DNA from: a virus | DNA: 46,742 nt | Direction: 5' to 3' (one strand) | Virus record (IMG/VR): IMGVR_UViG_3300017963_000368 | Location: 1-46,742 of that record | Part shown: one piece after another, positions 33,261-39,997 of the stretch | How the letters are laid out: each line of letters begins with the position of its first letter | Position numbering within the stretch: position 1 is the stretch's first letter | Notes under the pieces: generated by a model | What the model was told of the DNA's origin: nothing | Database searches by the model: none | What the model saw: the letters and a program-made list of their open reading frames with translations, nothing else | Position numbers and translations under genes: made by a program

Positions 33261-34115
33261 ATGAAGTTTGCAATTGCGCTTTTCATCTTTTTTTCTGCAT
33301 GCAGTCTCTCGAAAGGGAGTGTGAAAGAGAGTACAAAAAAGTGGACGCTCGTTGTCGTTCCGGACACCCAGCACTATTCGGCTGGCTGGGAAAAGGCCCC
33401 CTACGAGCACATGGCCAAGGGGTTTGAATGGATAAGAGACAATCGCGACCGGCTCAACATACAGATGGTGCAAGGGCTCGGCGACATTACTCAAGACTGG
33501 AACAGCAGGTATCAATGGGAACGGGCGGAAAAAGCATGGTCGGTTCTAAGAGGGCACGTACTTTACATGCCGACAAGAGGAAACCATGACGACCCATACA
33601 TGTTTCGGCTTTATTTTCCCGAAGCGAAGTTCAAGGTCCTTCCATGGTGGCTTTCGGGCCACAACGGGGTCAACAGCGCTTTCGAAATGAAGCTCCATGG
33701 CAAAAAGTACGTTTTCATACAGCTTGACACGTTCGACCAGTATTCGACCGGAAAGGACTACTCGGCGATCGATTGGGCCAACAGGCTGATAGAAGAAAAT
33801 GATGATGCGCGGATAATACTTGCGACCCATGACCTTTGGAGCACGAGCGAAGTCAAGGACAGGCTTCTTTCAAAGCACGACAACATAGTCCTTGCAAATG
33901 CAGGCCACTCCTGCGTCAGAGAACGGCGATACAAGGTCAAAAGCGCAGAAGTCTTCATCGTCAACTACCAATGCGACGAATACGAAGACTTCAAGTTGAG
34001 ATATTATACTTTCCATTCCAATGGAAAAGTCGAGTTCAAGACGTTCTCGCCAGCCAGTGGCGAGTTTGAAAAGGACAGCTCATCCGAAGGGTTTTTCAAG
34101 CTCCCTGTAGAATGA
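33261..34115 (+). CDS. Lipoprotein metallophosphoesterase (calcineurin-like)
   Basis: 284 aa from 33261, where AGAGGAG sits seven bases upstream. The earlier ATG at 33255 is too close to it. A short signal peptide with lipobox FSAC (Cys14) is followed by a metallophosphatase domain: VVPDTQHY (D35), GLGDITQ (D75), RGNHDD (N108, H109), LATHDLW (H190), NAGHSC (H216). The set of metal ligands is nearly complete. The motif-V GHxH is GHSC. Substrate unknown (nucleotide, nucleic acid or lipid-linked phosphate). An exported phosphoesterase in a phage suggests host-surface modification or nucleotide scavenging. Confidence 0.82.
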   Translation: MKFAIALFIFFSACSLSKGSVKESTKKWTLVVVPDTQHYSAGWEKAPYEHMAKGFEWIRDNRDRLNIQMVQGLGDITQDWNSRYQWERAEKAWSVLRGHVLYMPTRGNHDDPYMFRLYFPEAKFKVLPWWLSGHNGVNSAFEMKLHGKKYVFIQLDTFDQYSTGKDYSAIDWANRLIEENDDARIILATHDLWSTSEVKDRLLSKHDNIVLANAGHSCVRERRYKVKSAEVFIVNYQCDEYEDFKLRYYTFHSNGKVEFKTFSPASGEFEKDSSSEGFFKLPVE

Positions 34116-34481
34116 GTGGACAAAACCGCCTGTCTGCTTCCAACCCCATTCTGCGAGCATCCGCTCAAGGTGGGGTGACAGGACGTGTTCTATACCGATC
34201 CAATGAACGTCATTTGCGGAAAGGATATCTTTCATGCCAAACAGATCGGCTAAAAATCTCTCAAGGCACCCTTTGGAAGCCACGTCCTCATGTTTTTCAA
34301 CGCTCCAAATCGACAGCACATAAGCCATTTTAAAGCTGGTTTTTTCAATGCGAACTCCAAGTTCTTCTGTGTTGAATCCGAGGATTGGGAACCTGTACAT
34401 GCCGTACTCGCATCTTATTTCTGCAGTTTCCACATAATGCGTTATTTTGGATTTCCACTCTTCCGTCTCCAGCCTATTCAT
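34080..34481 (-). CDS. Hypothetical protein
   Basis: 133 aa with a strong ribosome binding site (GGAGGGG before ATG). Family unknown. The 3' end overlaps the + strand metallophosphoesterase by 36 bases. Contains RCEYGMYRFPILGFNTEELGVRIEKTSFKMAYVLSIWSVE and the C-terminal EWGWKQTGGFVHSFYREL. Predicted soluble alpha/beta protein without signal peptide. First reading suggests no enzymatic motif. Last gene of a - strand run of short accessory genes. Confidence 0.6.
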   Translation of the reverse strand: MNRLETEEWKSKITHYVETAEIRCEYGMYRFPILGFNTEELGVRIEKTSFKMAYVLSIWSVEKHEDVASKGCLERFLADLFGMKDILSANDVHWIGIEHVLSPHLERMLAEWGWKQTGGFVHSFYRELEKPFG

Positions 34482-34491
34482 AAGCCCCTCC

Positions 34492-34800
34492 TCAGCTCAA
34501 GCCTTTTTCTTCTTTAAACGCCCTTAAAAGAGGTCCTCCAAGCAATTCCATAGTCTTCTTTTTGCCTTTTTCTCCAATGAAATCTCCAAAAACAGCGCTA
34601 AAGCACTTGTCAATCTTCTCTCCAATCATTTCTTCAAGCTTTTGCTTGAGTTCCTTATCAGGCAATGTCTCGAGCCCGCTTTGAAGCGCGCAGTCCAGCG
34701 TTTCGTCAAATACGATCAAGGTCGCTTCTCTCACCAATTCCAGCAACGGATCTTTTTTTCTCATCAAGCGGTCCCTTCCAAAAAAAATCTTCTGCATCAT
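34492..34800 (-). CDS. Small helical protein
   Basis: 102 aa. The ATG at 34800 overlaps the stop of the upstream lipoprotein gene (ATGATG, with GAGGAG before it). Mostly alpha-helical and charged (LLELVREATLIVFDETLDCALQS; ELKQKLEEMIGEKIDKCFSAVFGDFIGEKGKKKTMEL). No membrane segment or known domain. Being coupled to the lipoprotein gene, it may be a partner, or an unrelated small protein of the accessory operon. Confidence 0.6.
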   Translation of the reverse strand: MMQKIFFGRDRLMRKKDPLLELVREATLIVFDETLDCALQSGLETLPDKELKQKLEEMIGEKIDKCFSAVFGDFIGEKGKKKTMELLGGPLLRAFKEEKGLS

Positions 34801-35294
34801 TTCTCCTCGAGTTCATGGAATTCATCGTCTTCGTCCAAAATTTCATTTGCGTTGATGTCATATACTATATACGCTTTTTCTGTATTGTGTTCATATTCAA
34901 ACCATATGGAGTCGTTTTCTGTCAAAAGCAACTGAACGGCTTCGTTTTCTGAAATCTCTTCTGAAACCTCGTAAAGCCCGTCAGGACAGTCCAAAACCAC
35001 CTTGACCGATGCCTTGGCGAGTTTCGCATCTTGAAAAAGGCATTCGCCGACTTCAATGCCAACTGGAGAAAAGAACGTCTGTCCGCTAAAGCCGATGCTT
35101 GGAAGCGAAGGCATGTCCATGCTTGGAGCCTTCGGCATTGACGCCCATGGCTTTTCCACTCCGCCGTCTTCTTTTTCAGCTTGGGCTTCGACGACAGGCT
35201 CTTCTGAAGTCTCATCTTGAGCTTTGATCGAAGGGTCGGCTCCGCAACCGGATGCCATTGCCGCTATCACTACAACTGCCAGGCGCTCAAACAT
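34797..35294 (-). CDS. Lipoprotein with Asp-rich C-terminal motif
   Basis: 165 aa. Signal peptide with lipobox ASGC (Cys17; MFERLAVVVIAAMASGCGAD). The mature part begins acidic (KAQDETSEEPVVEAQAEKEDGG), then PSMDMPSLPSIGFSG, and ends with YIVYDINANEILDEDDEFHELEEK. That C-terminal stretch shares the D-x-N-x-N-x-(V/I)-L-D-(D/E)-D-D-E pattern with the 31966-32667 lipoprotein, suggesting a common calcium-loop-like ending. Ribosome binding site GAGGA overlaps the end of the upstream gene. Function unknown; likely surface-exposed. Confidence 0.7.
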   Translation of the reverse strand: MFERLAVVVIAAMASGCGADPSIKAQDETSEEPVVEAQAEKEDGGVEKPWASMPKAPSMDMPSLPSIGFSGQTFFSPVGIEVGECLFQDAKLAKASVKVVLDCPDGLYEVSEEISENEAVQLLLTENDSIWFEYEHNTEKAYIVYDINANEILDEDDEFHELEEK

Positions 35295-35625
35295 CGTCCT
35301 CTTCCTCCCTTTCTTTTTTTGCTTTCACTCGCATTCTGAGTTCGTTCAAAATCGCAAGATCCATGGCATCAAAAAAGCTTTTCATGGCGATGCCCCTGTC
35401 TTCGATATGCCGGTACATGTCCGGCTTCGAGTCTTTGAAAGACGCATAAAGCGAAGACTCGCTCCGATCAAGTGAAAGACCTTCTATCCGTTCTCTGAAG
35501 CTGTAGTAGTTTCCGTCTATTTCAAGAGCCGCATCCATTACCACTCGTCCGCAAACTGGGACAAGGCAGAGGCTTTTTACCGTCACTTTTACACCGTTGA
35601 CGATGAGTACGTAGTCTGATTTCAT
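35287..35625 (-). CDS. Hypothetical protein upstream of lipoprotein
   Basis: 112 aa, ribosome binding site GGAGGG seven bases before the ATG. Soluble beta-rich N-terminus (DYVLIVNGVKVTVKSLCLVPVCGRVVMDAALEIDGNYYSFRERIEGL) and a helical C-terminus ending in an acidic EEEDDV. No recognised domain. Overlaps the following lipoprotein by eight bases, so it is expressed with it. Confidence 0.6.
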   Translation of the reverse strand: MKSDYVLIVNGVKVTVKSLCLVPVCGRVVMDAALEIDGNYYSFRERIEGLSLDRSESSLYASFKDSKPDMYRHIEDRGIAMKSFFDAMDLAILNELRMRVKAKKEREEEDDV

Positions 35626-35643
35626 GGAAAATCCCTCCCTTTT

Positions 35644-36156
35644 TTAAACGTCCAAAAGAGCCTTTTTTATATTGTCCAAGGCTTCAAGCTTTTCTCTTCT
35701 GATCCTTTGCTTGACCTTGCCGATTGCTTCTGTTGACTCAACTTCAGCGAGTACGGTTTTGATCTCTTTGAGGGCATCGCTCATGGACATGCAGTGGTTG
35801 CCCCACCTCGGCGTGATCTTCCAGTCCCATCTTCTTGGATCCGAAGTCCGGCAGACGTTCCAGCATTTAAAATACCTGTTTTTGATCTTTGATCTTTTTT
35901 TCCACTCCTCAAGGGCTTTTCTGTATTTTTTTCGGTTTTCGAAGAAATGGATCTTGCAGAAATAGTCTGTCATGTTGTACTTGCATGAGGTGTGGTGCCA
36001 TTCGTCGGTGTGGACAACATCTTTTACGAAAGCGCTTGTAGCGCCTTTATAGCCTTTTTCGCGAAGCCATTTTGCGAATTTCGTCGCTGGAAGCCTGCCT
36101 TCTTCTTCTTCTGCGTTTGCGGCATTTACGCTCTTGCTATAGCCAATATAACCCAT
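35644..36156 (-). CDS. Cys/His-rich phage protein
   Basis: 170 aa. The N-terminus (MGYIGYSKSVNAANAEEEEGRLPATKFAKWLREKGYKG) reminds me of N-termini of small phage proteins, but I cannot name a family. Cys and His residues (HHTSCKYNMTDYFCKIHF, CWNVCRTSD) suggest a possible metal site. The C-terminal 40 residues are a coiled-coil-like helix. Good ribosome binding site GGGAG. Preceded on the - strand by a short hairpin. Confidence 0.6.
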   Translation of the reverse strand: MGYIGYSKSVNAANAEEEEGRLPATKFAKWLREKGYKGATSAFVKDVVHTDEWHHTSCKYNMTDYFCKIHFFENRKKYRKALEEWKKRSKIKNRYFKCWNVCRTSDPRRWDWKITPRWGNHCMSMSDALKEIKTVLAEVESTEAIGKVKQRIRREKLEALDNIKKALLDV

Positions 36157-36178
36157 TTTACTTCTCCCTCATGCTCAT

Positions 36179-36192
36179 GCCCGCTATCGGGC
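36179..36192. other. Palindromic hairpin between two - strand genes
   Basis: GCCCG-CTAT-CGGGC, a perfect 5-bp stem with a 4-base loop. On the - strand it overlaps the end of the 36184-36459 gene (its TAG lies in the loop). On + it is followed by GTTTT, weak terminator-like. May attenuate transcription or protect the mRNA end. Confidence 0.45.
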
Positions 36193-36459
36193 GTTTTCAT
36201 CATCCCACTTTTTTCTAAAAACCCCGTTTCTATAGAGGTTTCTCGCCCGAATTCGAAGATGCCCGCTTGAAGTCTCAACAGTGAAAGTAAGCTGGCCTGT
36301 CTTCGGACCTTTACCAATTTTTACGATCTTTCCCTCAATGGTTTCGAGGTGCGAAAATGCTGGATTCCGCCAGTCTCCTTTGAAAACAGCCTTTTCGAAT
36401 TTGATCTCATCTCCGATCCGGCAATCTCCCGTACAGTCAATGGAATAGCACACTTTCAC
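36184..36459 (-). CDS. Hypothetical protein (GTG start)
   Basis: 91 aa from a GTG at 36459, with GAGGGGGG just upstream. Beta-rich small protein with Cys (VCYSIDCTGDCRIGDEIKF), then IVKIGKGPKTGQLTFTVETSSGHLRIRARNLYRNG. The C-x-x-x-x-C-T-G-D-C cluster could bind a metal. No known family. In a - strand operon of short accessory genes. Confidence 0.55.
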   Translation of the reverse strand: MKVCYSIDCTGDCRIGDEIKFEKAVFKGDWRNPAFSHLETIEGKIVKIGKGPKTGQLTFTVETSSGHLRIRARNLYRNGVFRKKWDDENAR

Positions 36460-36469
36460 ACCCCCCTCT

Positions 36470-36928
36470 TTATTGTTCCAGACCGATATAATCAGCGACT
36501 ATCTCGTAAGCATCGTTTTCAGCATGAAAGCCATCGATCAGCTGGCAAGCCTGTTCAGCAAAAGACTTCCAAGCATCTGTCCGCTTGATATAGTAACTTC
36601 CCCCTCCCCCGTACATGTTAAGCCCTTCGTACATTTTCTCGAGCATCGAAGCCGCAGCATACAATAATGTCATGCCTTTTTCCCGATCACCGTTGGTGTA
36701 TCTTCGCGCAATGTGATTCTTATAGTACTCAGGAAAAATCTCGCCGGTCGTCTCGACCGATGTCTCACCTTCAGGAAGGTGGGCGGGGCTTCCAAGCTCA
36801 GCGTAAAGCTGGTTGATTTTTTCCATGACTGGCTTGTACGCGCTTTCGGCCATTTGTTGTTCGTTGTAGATCATTTTCAGCTCCTTGAAATCGACCACAT
36901 GGTCTATGTAGATTTGGTTGAATTCCAT
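36470..36928 (-). CDS. Hypothetical protein, first gene of the accessory - operon
   Basis: 152 aa from the ATG at 36928 with GGGGGGACGG upstream. An extended start at 37021 has no ribosome binding site and a poor sequence. Mostly helical (FKELKMIYNEQQMAESAYKPVMEKINQLYAELG; MTLLYAAASMLEKMYEGLNMYGGGGSYYIKR). No signal, membrane segment or known domain. It lies 45 bases downstream of a promoter-like element and next to the iteron region, so it may be an early gene controlled from there. Confidence 0.6.
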   Translation of the reverse strand: MEFNQIYIDHVVDFKELKMIYNEQQMAESAYKPVMEKINQLYAELGSPAHLPEGETSVETTGEIFPEYYKNHIARRYTNGDREKGMTLLYAAASMLEKMYEGLNMYGGGGSYYIKRTDAWKSFAEQACQLIDGFHAENDAYEIVADYIGLEQ

Positions 36929-36980
36929 GGCCGTCCCCCCATTTCGTCCGTTTTGGCGTTCGGGCCTTCCCTCCGCCAAA

Positions 36981-37008
36981 CTTATATTAAAGATCGGAGA
37001 AATTGCAA
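36981..37008 (-). promoter_or_regulatory. Promoter candidate for the 36928 gene
   Basis: Reading the - strand: TTGCAA (37008-37003), 16-base spacer, TATAAG (36986-36981). The -10 box is 5 of 6 and the -35 is 4 of 6. Expected start near 36974, about 46 bases before the ATG. Confidence 0.45.
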
Positions 37009-37260
37009 AAAACTTTAGCACAAATTTGCAACTATGTTAAATAACAGAGAAAAAGTTTGCGTACCATGAGCGTACTATGTGCGTACCATGGTTTTTTCAG
37101 TTTTTTCAGTTTTCAGCCAAGTTGGCGCACATCTTGTTTCTCCGAATATCCCAGCGATTTCATCTGCTTAGGCGCTTGTACAGGATTAAGCGCATCAAGC
37201 GATCATAACTATATTATATGAGCTTTTCGTCAAAAATAAATTAATGCAGTGATTTCAAGC

Positions 37261-37337
37261 AGGGTACGCGAAAGGTACGATCAGGGTACGATCAGGGTAC
37301 GATCAGGGTACGATCAGGGTGCGTGAAAAGTACTTCA
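37261..37337 (+). repeat. Seven 11-bp iterons
   Basis: Consecutive 11-bp units starting at 37261, 37272, 37283, 37294, 37305, 37316 and 37327. The consensus AGGGTACGATC is perfect in units 3-5. Units 1 and 2 differ at the edges, unit 6 has GTGC for GTAC, and unit 7 is diverged. GTAC therefore falls every 11 bp, close to one helical turn, so a bound protein would meet one face of the DNA. A further GTAC pair 11 bp apart is at 37352 and 37363. Confidence 0.95.
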
Positions 37338-37424
37338 ATGATATCAACGGAGTACGCGAAAGGTACGCGTACGTGCTCAGCTGGAGAAAAAACGGTCTGA
37401 GACCACGCCAAGTACGCATGCTTC

Positions 37425-37483
37425 GGTACGAATCGCATAAACCTTTATTTTCAAACACGTACGATAAAGTACGAATCGCATAA
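37425..37483 (+). repeat. Direct repeat GTACGAATCGCATAA
   Basis: GTACGAATCGCATAA occurs at 37426-37440 and again at 37469-37483, 43 bases apart. The AATCGCATAA half is repeated once more near 37739, just right of the large inverted repeat. The spacing is about four helical turns. Likely second class of binding site in the control region. Confidence 0.85.
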
Positions 37484-37610
37484 TCCTTTAATAACGCATA
37501 GTTGCATTTAAAGCCATTTTGGCATGAAAACCCCCCTTCAGGCGATACCGCAAAAAGCGGAGCGTACCATGGATTTGTCTATAACCAATTGATATTATTA
37601 GTCTTATTAG

Positions 37611-37731
37611 GGGTTGACTTCCCTTTTCCCTTAGTGTATTTTTTACGGGTGCTTTCGCACGCCCCACCCGTCGGTGGGCCGGGAGGGGGCACGTAAGCGT
37701 AAAAAACTAAGGGGAAAAAAGGGAACCTCCT
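37611..37731. repeat. Large inverted repeat with two internal hairpins
   Basis: Left arm 37611-37647 and right arm 37698-37731 pair over about 27 positions: GGTT/AACC, CCC/GGG, TTTT/AAAA, CCCTTAG/CTAAGGG and TTTTTTACG/CGTAAAAAA, with small bulges. Between them lie two perfect hairpins: GTGC-TTTC-GCAC (37649-37660) and CCCACC-CGTC-GGTGGG (37663-37678), and the G-rich tail to 37689. No T-run, so it is not an intrinsic terminator. It could be a cruciform, a nick site or a structured RNA. Confidence 0.85.
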
Positions 37732-37842
37732 AGCCTCAAATCGCATAAATAAAAAGAAACAAGTAAAAAAGCATAGTTAGCTTTCAAAGCAGGAAAAAGC
37801 TTGACTCAAGCAGGGTCTGAAATCGTTTTTTTTTAAAGCTCG

Positions 37843-37851
37843 TGCTATATT
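37843..37851 (+). promoter_or_regulatory. Extended -10 promoter for the RuvC-like gene
   Basis: TGCTATATT fits the extended -10 motif (TGnTATAAT) 36 bases before the ATG at 37887. No good -35 at the usual spacing, which extended -10 promoters tolerate. Expected start about 37858. Confidence 0.4.
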
Positions 37852-37886
37852 GCCCAAAATGTCCTTTTAACAGAACGGAGAAGAGC

Positions 37887-38435
37887 ATGATCATCATGGG
37901 GATTGATCCGGGTCCGGAAGTGAGCCATTACGCAATATGCGAAAAAAAAGAGAGGAAACCGTCTTTTTTAAAAGGTGGCCATTTTATGAACAACAGCCCG
38001 AGCAAGAACAAGAACTTCATCCGGGACGAAAAAGTTGATCTTCTTGTTATAGAAATGGTAAAGAATTACGGAATGCCAATGAGCGATCATGTCTTGGCCA
38101 CCTGCGCGGCATCTGGCGCATATGCGGCACTCGGCAACATGCTCGGAATCTGCGTAAGGCTCGTGCCGAGAAAAACCATTGTGACAGCCCTTTGCGGAAG
38201 CGCAAGAGCCAATGACGCCAATGTCAGGTCTTTCCTTACGGACTATTGGCTTTCACTGTTTGACCTTGACGGTCTTGGCGGTGGCCAGAACAGGCTCGTG
38301 GGCACCTCGAAAGATCCGGGTCCGTTTTCAGGATTTAGAGGTAAGGCCAACAGCGACAAATGGGCCGCACTTGCGTGTGCGACATACGAGCTTTTGGGAT
38401 CTGAAAAAGTTCGAGATGCTGATGAATGGCTTTAA
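37887..38435 (+). CDS. RuvC-like Holliday junction resolvase
   Basis: 182 aa from 37887 (GGAG seven bases upstream); an upstream in-frame ATG at 37842 overlaps the promoter. RNase H-fold nuclease. D7 in MGIDPGPEVSHYAI, a Glu near 56 in LLVIEMVKNYGM, then LVPRKTIVTALCGSARANDANVRSFL and a C-terminal NSDKWAAL with the last acidic residue. This is the phage RuvC-type pattern seen in many PolA/SNF2 phages. It resolves branched DNA before packaging. First gene of the rightward run next to the origin candidate. Confidence 0.88.
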   Translation: MIIMGIDPGPEVSHYAICEKKERKPSFLKGGHFMNNSPSKNKNFIRDEKVDLLVIEMVKNYGMPMSDHVLATCAASGAYAALGNMLGICVRLVPRKTIVTALCGSARANDANVRSFLTDYWLSLFDLDGLGGGQNRLVGTSKDPGPFSGFRGKANSDKWAALACATYELLGSEKVRDADEWL

Positions 38436-38446
38436 AGGAGTTTGAA

Positions 38447-38659
38447 TTGGAGAAAAAAACAAAGAGAGGTGATCGGCTTGTGGAGGTGTGCGCGGAGTGC
38501 TTGACGGCTTCATGCTGGCATGGAGAGTTCATGTGCTGGGGTTCAAGGCATGCGGACGTTGTTGAGAAGACTGTGTCCGAGCTTCGTCGCCTAAGGCGCG
38601 AACACCCTTCCAACTATAGTTTGGCAAAGATCAGAAGAGTTTTTGGAGGGCCGTCATGA
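38447..38659 (+). CDS. Small Cys-rich protein (TTG start)
   Basis: 70 aa. Start chosen at TTG 38447, six bases after AAAGGAG (38434-38440); an ATG at 38426 lies inside the previous gene and lacks a ribosome binding site. Contains CAECLTASCWHGEFMCWG, a Cys-His cluster that may bind zinc, then a charged helix (VEKTVSELRRLRREHP). No known family. Overlaps the PHP gene start by four bases. Confidence 0.65.
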   Translation: MEKKTKRGDRLVEVCAECLTASCWHGEFMCWGSRHADVVEKTVSELRRLRREHPSNYSLAKIRRVFGGPS

Positions 38660-39324
38660 ATTTGATTGATTTTCACGTTCACAGCGATTCAAGCGATGGC
38701 CTCCTATCGATGAGGGATCTTGCGAAAAAGGCCGAAGACGTTGGTCTTGATGCTTTGGTTTTAACCGATCACGACTACTGGAGTGGGTCATTTGATAGGA
38801 ACTTGACGCTGATGGACTGTTTTTCAAAAGAAATAGGCATCCCCGTCATAGTCGGCTGCGAGATCAACACGCCTTCCGGCGAGTTTCTTCTTTTCGGGAA
38901 AGAGGCGATCGACCGCTGGCTTTCCTTTCGGGATCAGCTTTCGAAGATTTTCACAGTTGCAGGGTGTTCAAATTTTTGGAACGCTTTCAGATTCGACGTG
39001 CTGGGGTCTTTTTTGAAAGACGGGATTGAGAAAATGGGGACCCCCTATGCGATGATCATGTGTCATCCGGCGAGTGCTGATTTCTATTCAAAACAGCCTC
39101 GGTCGATGTTTGAGCTGATTCATGGCTTTGAGATTGTTAATCGTGGGATCCGTTCGAATCCCGATACTGTCCGTGTTCTTAGGAAGCTCATGCCGTGGGC
39201 CAGAAAGCTTTCCAATTCTGATGCCCACGACGATGAGATAGGATTGTCGCGAAACGAAGTCGACATCGAGGGTCCCGTGACAGAAGAGTCGTTGATTGAG
39301 TGGTTGAGGCGTGGAAAAAGCTGA
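38656..39324 (+). CDS. PHP-domain protein
   Basis: 222 aa. Metal-dependent phosphoesterase of the PHP family. HxH at 7-9 (FHVHSDSSDG), then LTDHDYW (D38, H39), VGCEIN (E69), MCHPASA near 136, and NSDAHDDEIG near 190. The full metal-ligand series is present, so it is probably active. Related domains are found in DNA polymerase III alpha and in histidinol phosphatase. In a phage it might cleave nucleotides or nucleic acid ends. The companion polymerase is PolA, which has its own exonuclease, so the role is not obvious. It overlaps the previous gene (ATGA). Confidence 0.82.
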   Translation: MNLIDFHVHSDSSDGLLSMRDLAKKAEDVGLDALVLTDHDYWSGSFDRNLTLMDCFSKEIGIPVIVGCEINTPSGEFLLFGKEAIDRWLSFRDQLSKIFTVAGCSNFWNAFRFDVLGSFLKDGIEKMGTPYAMIMCHPASADFYSKQPRSMFELIHGFEIVNRGIRSNPDTVRVLRKLMPWARKLSNSDAHDDEIGLSRNEVDIEGPVTEESLIEWLRRGKS

Positions 39325-39355
39325 AGACTGGTTGTAGAAATTTGTCCAATGAATT

Positions 39356-39700
39356 ATGGTTGGCCAGAGGGTCGTTGTCGGATCTGCCAATCCGATGACT
39401 AGCAGGGGCTTTTTCTGGCAGGAAGGGTTCTTGCGAGCTGCCGCGATGACATCAAATCCAGCGCCCTCGCAGTTGAGAACTAAGGGTGTTTTTGTGGTTC
39501 AGAAAAAAACAAAGCTTGAAAAAGGGGACAGGGTCCCTTTGGTGTATTCCAGGCATCATGTCATAGTCGAAATTGTCGGTGAAAGCGAAACGCTCTACAG
39601 ACTGAAAATAGTCGAAGCTCCTTCTCGCAGATTTATTGGCCTTCTGCTGGCCCGAAACAAGACCGATTTCCAGCCTGTAAAGACGCTTGAGTGGTTCTAG
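39356..39700 (+). CDS. Hypothetical small beta-barrel protein
   Basis: 114 aa from 39356; the ribosome binding site is not clear and later starts (39395, 39446) are possible, the last giving 84 aa. The conserved-looking part is KKTKLEKGDRVPLVYSRHHVIVEIVGESETLYRLKIVEAPSRRFIG, similar to a small KOW/SH3-like barrel. Terminates four bases into the next, oppositely oriented gene. Low confidence in the start. Confidence 0.4.
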   Translation: MVGQRVVVGSANPMTSRGFFWQEGFLRAAAMTSNPAPSQLRTKGVFVVQKKTKLEKGDRVPLVYSRHHVIVEIVGESETLYRLKIVEAPSRRFIGLLLARNKTDFQPVKTLEWF

Positions 39701-39894
39701 TCCAGCCATAGTTTTGCAAAATCCTTGATTTCTTTTTCGCTGAAAAATTCAAAATTACCGGCGCAAGAGACGTCATCCCCAATTTGAAAGACCGCTTCGT
39801 ATTTGTGGCCGTAAATTGTTTTTTCTGTTTGACTTAAAAAAAGTATTTTAGACTCCGGATTTTTTTCACTTTTGAAAGTGTAATTTTCCAACAT
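39697..39894 (-). CDS. Small protein divergent from the XRE regulator
   Basis: 65 aa from the ATG at 39894, with AAAAGGGG eight bases upstream; an earlier start (39957) would read through the regulatory gap. Sequence ENYTFKSEKNPESKILFLSQTEKTIYGHKYEAVFQIGDDVSCAG is soluble and beta-rich, ending NFEFFSEKEIKDFAKLWLD. Opposite to the neighbouring + genes and divergent from the HTH gene, the geometry of a repressor/Cro-type switch, though this one has no visible DNA-binding motif. Confidence 0.5.
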   Translation of the reverse strand: MLENYTFKSEKNPESKILFLSQTEKTIYGHKYEAVFQIGDDVSCAGNFEFFSEKEIKDFAKLWLD

Positions 39895-39997
39895 GCTTTT
39901 TTCCCCTTTTTTTTCTCCTTTTCGCATATTCCTATTGCTTTTCTTCTCGGCATGCAATAGAAAAACTTTAGAAAATAGATGTTTTCAGGGGGAGTTC
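39895..39997. promoter_or_regulatory. Divergent control region with inverted repeat
   Basis: CTATTGC (39932-39938) and GCAATAG (39954-39960) are perfect 7-base arms with a 15-base spacer. On + they overlap a possible promoter TTGCTT-17-TAGAAA (39935-39963) and on - a symmetrical one (TTGCAT-17-TAGGAA). An operator bound by the XRE protein is a natural guess. Confidence 0.45.

Larger units (their letters stand above)
36929..37886. promoter_or_regulatory. Non-coding replication/control region (origin candidate)
   Basis: About 960 bp between divergent operons without any credible gene. It holds two promoters facing outwards, the 11-bp iteron array (37261-37337), a second GTACG cluster (37351-37372, 37412-37429, 37459-37472), the 120-bp inverted repeat (37611-37731), three copies of AATCGCATAA (37431, 37474, 37739) and a CATGG/GTACC cluster at 37061-37090. 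Iterons plus AT-rich stretches and a large inverted repeat are typical of phage origins. Function is inferred. Confidence 0.55.

Noticed and set aside
34642-34952. Overlapping + strand ORFs of 95-97 codons
   Set aside because: Antisense to two coupled - strand genes with good ribosome binding sites and a lipobox; no signals of their own.
37261-37337. CRISPR-like array
   Set aside because: The 11-bp units are contiguous without spacers and no cas gene is near, so iterons are a better description.
39140-39175. tRNA-like T-loop sequence (GTTCGAATCCC)
   Set aside because: It lies inside the PHP gene and no acceptor, D or anticodon stems could be folded around it.
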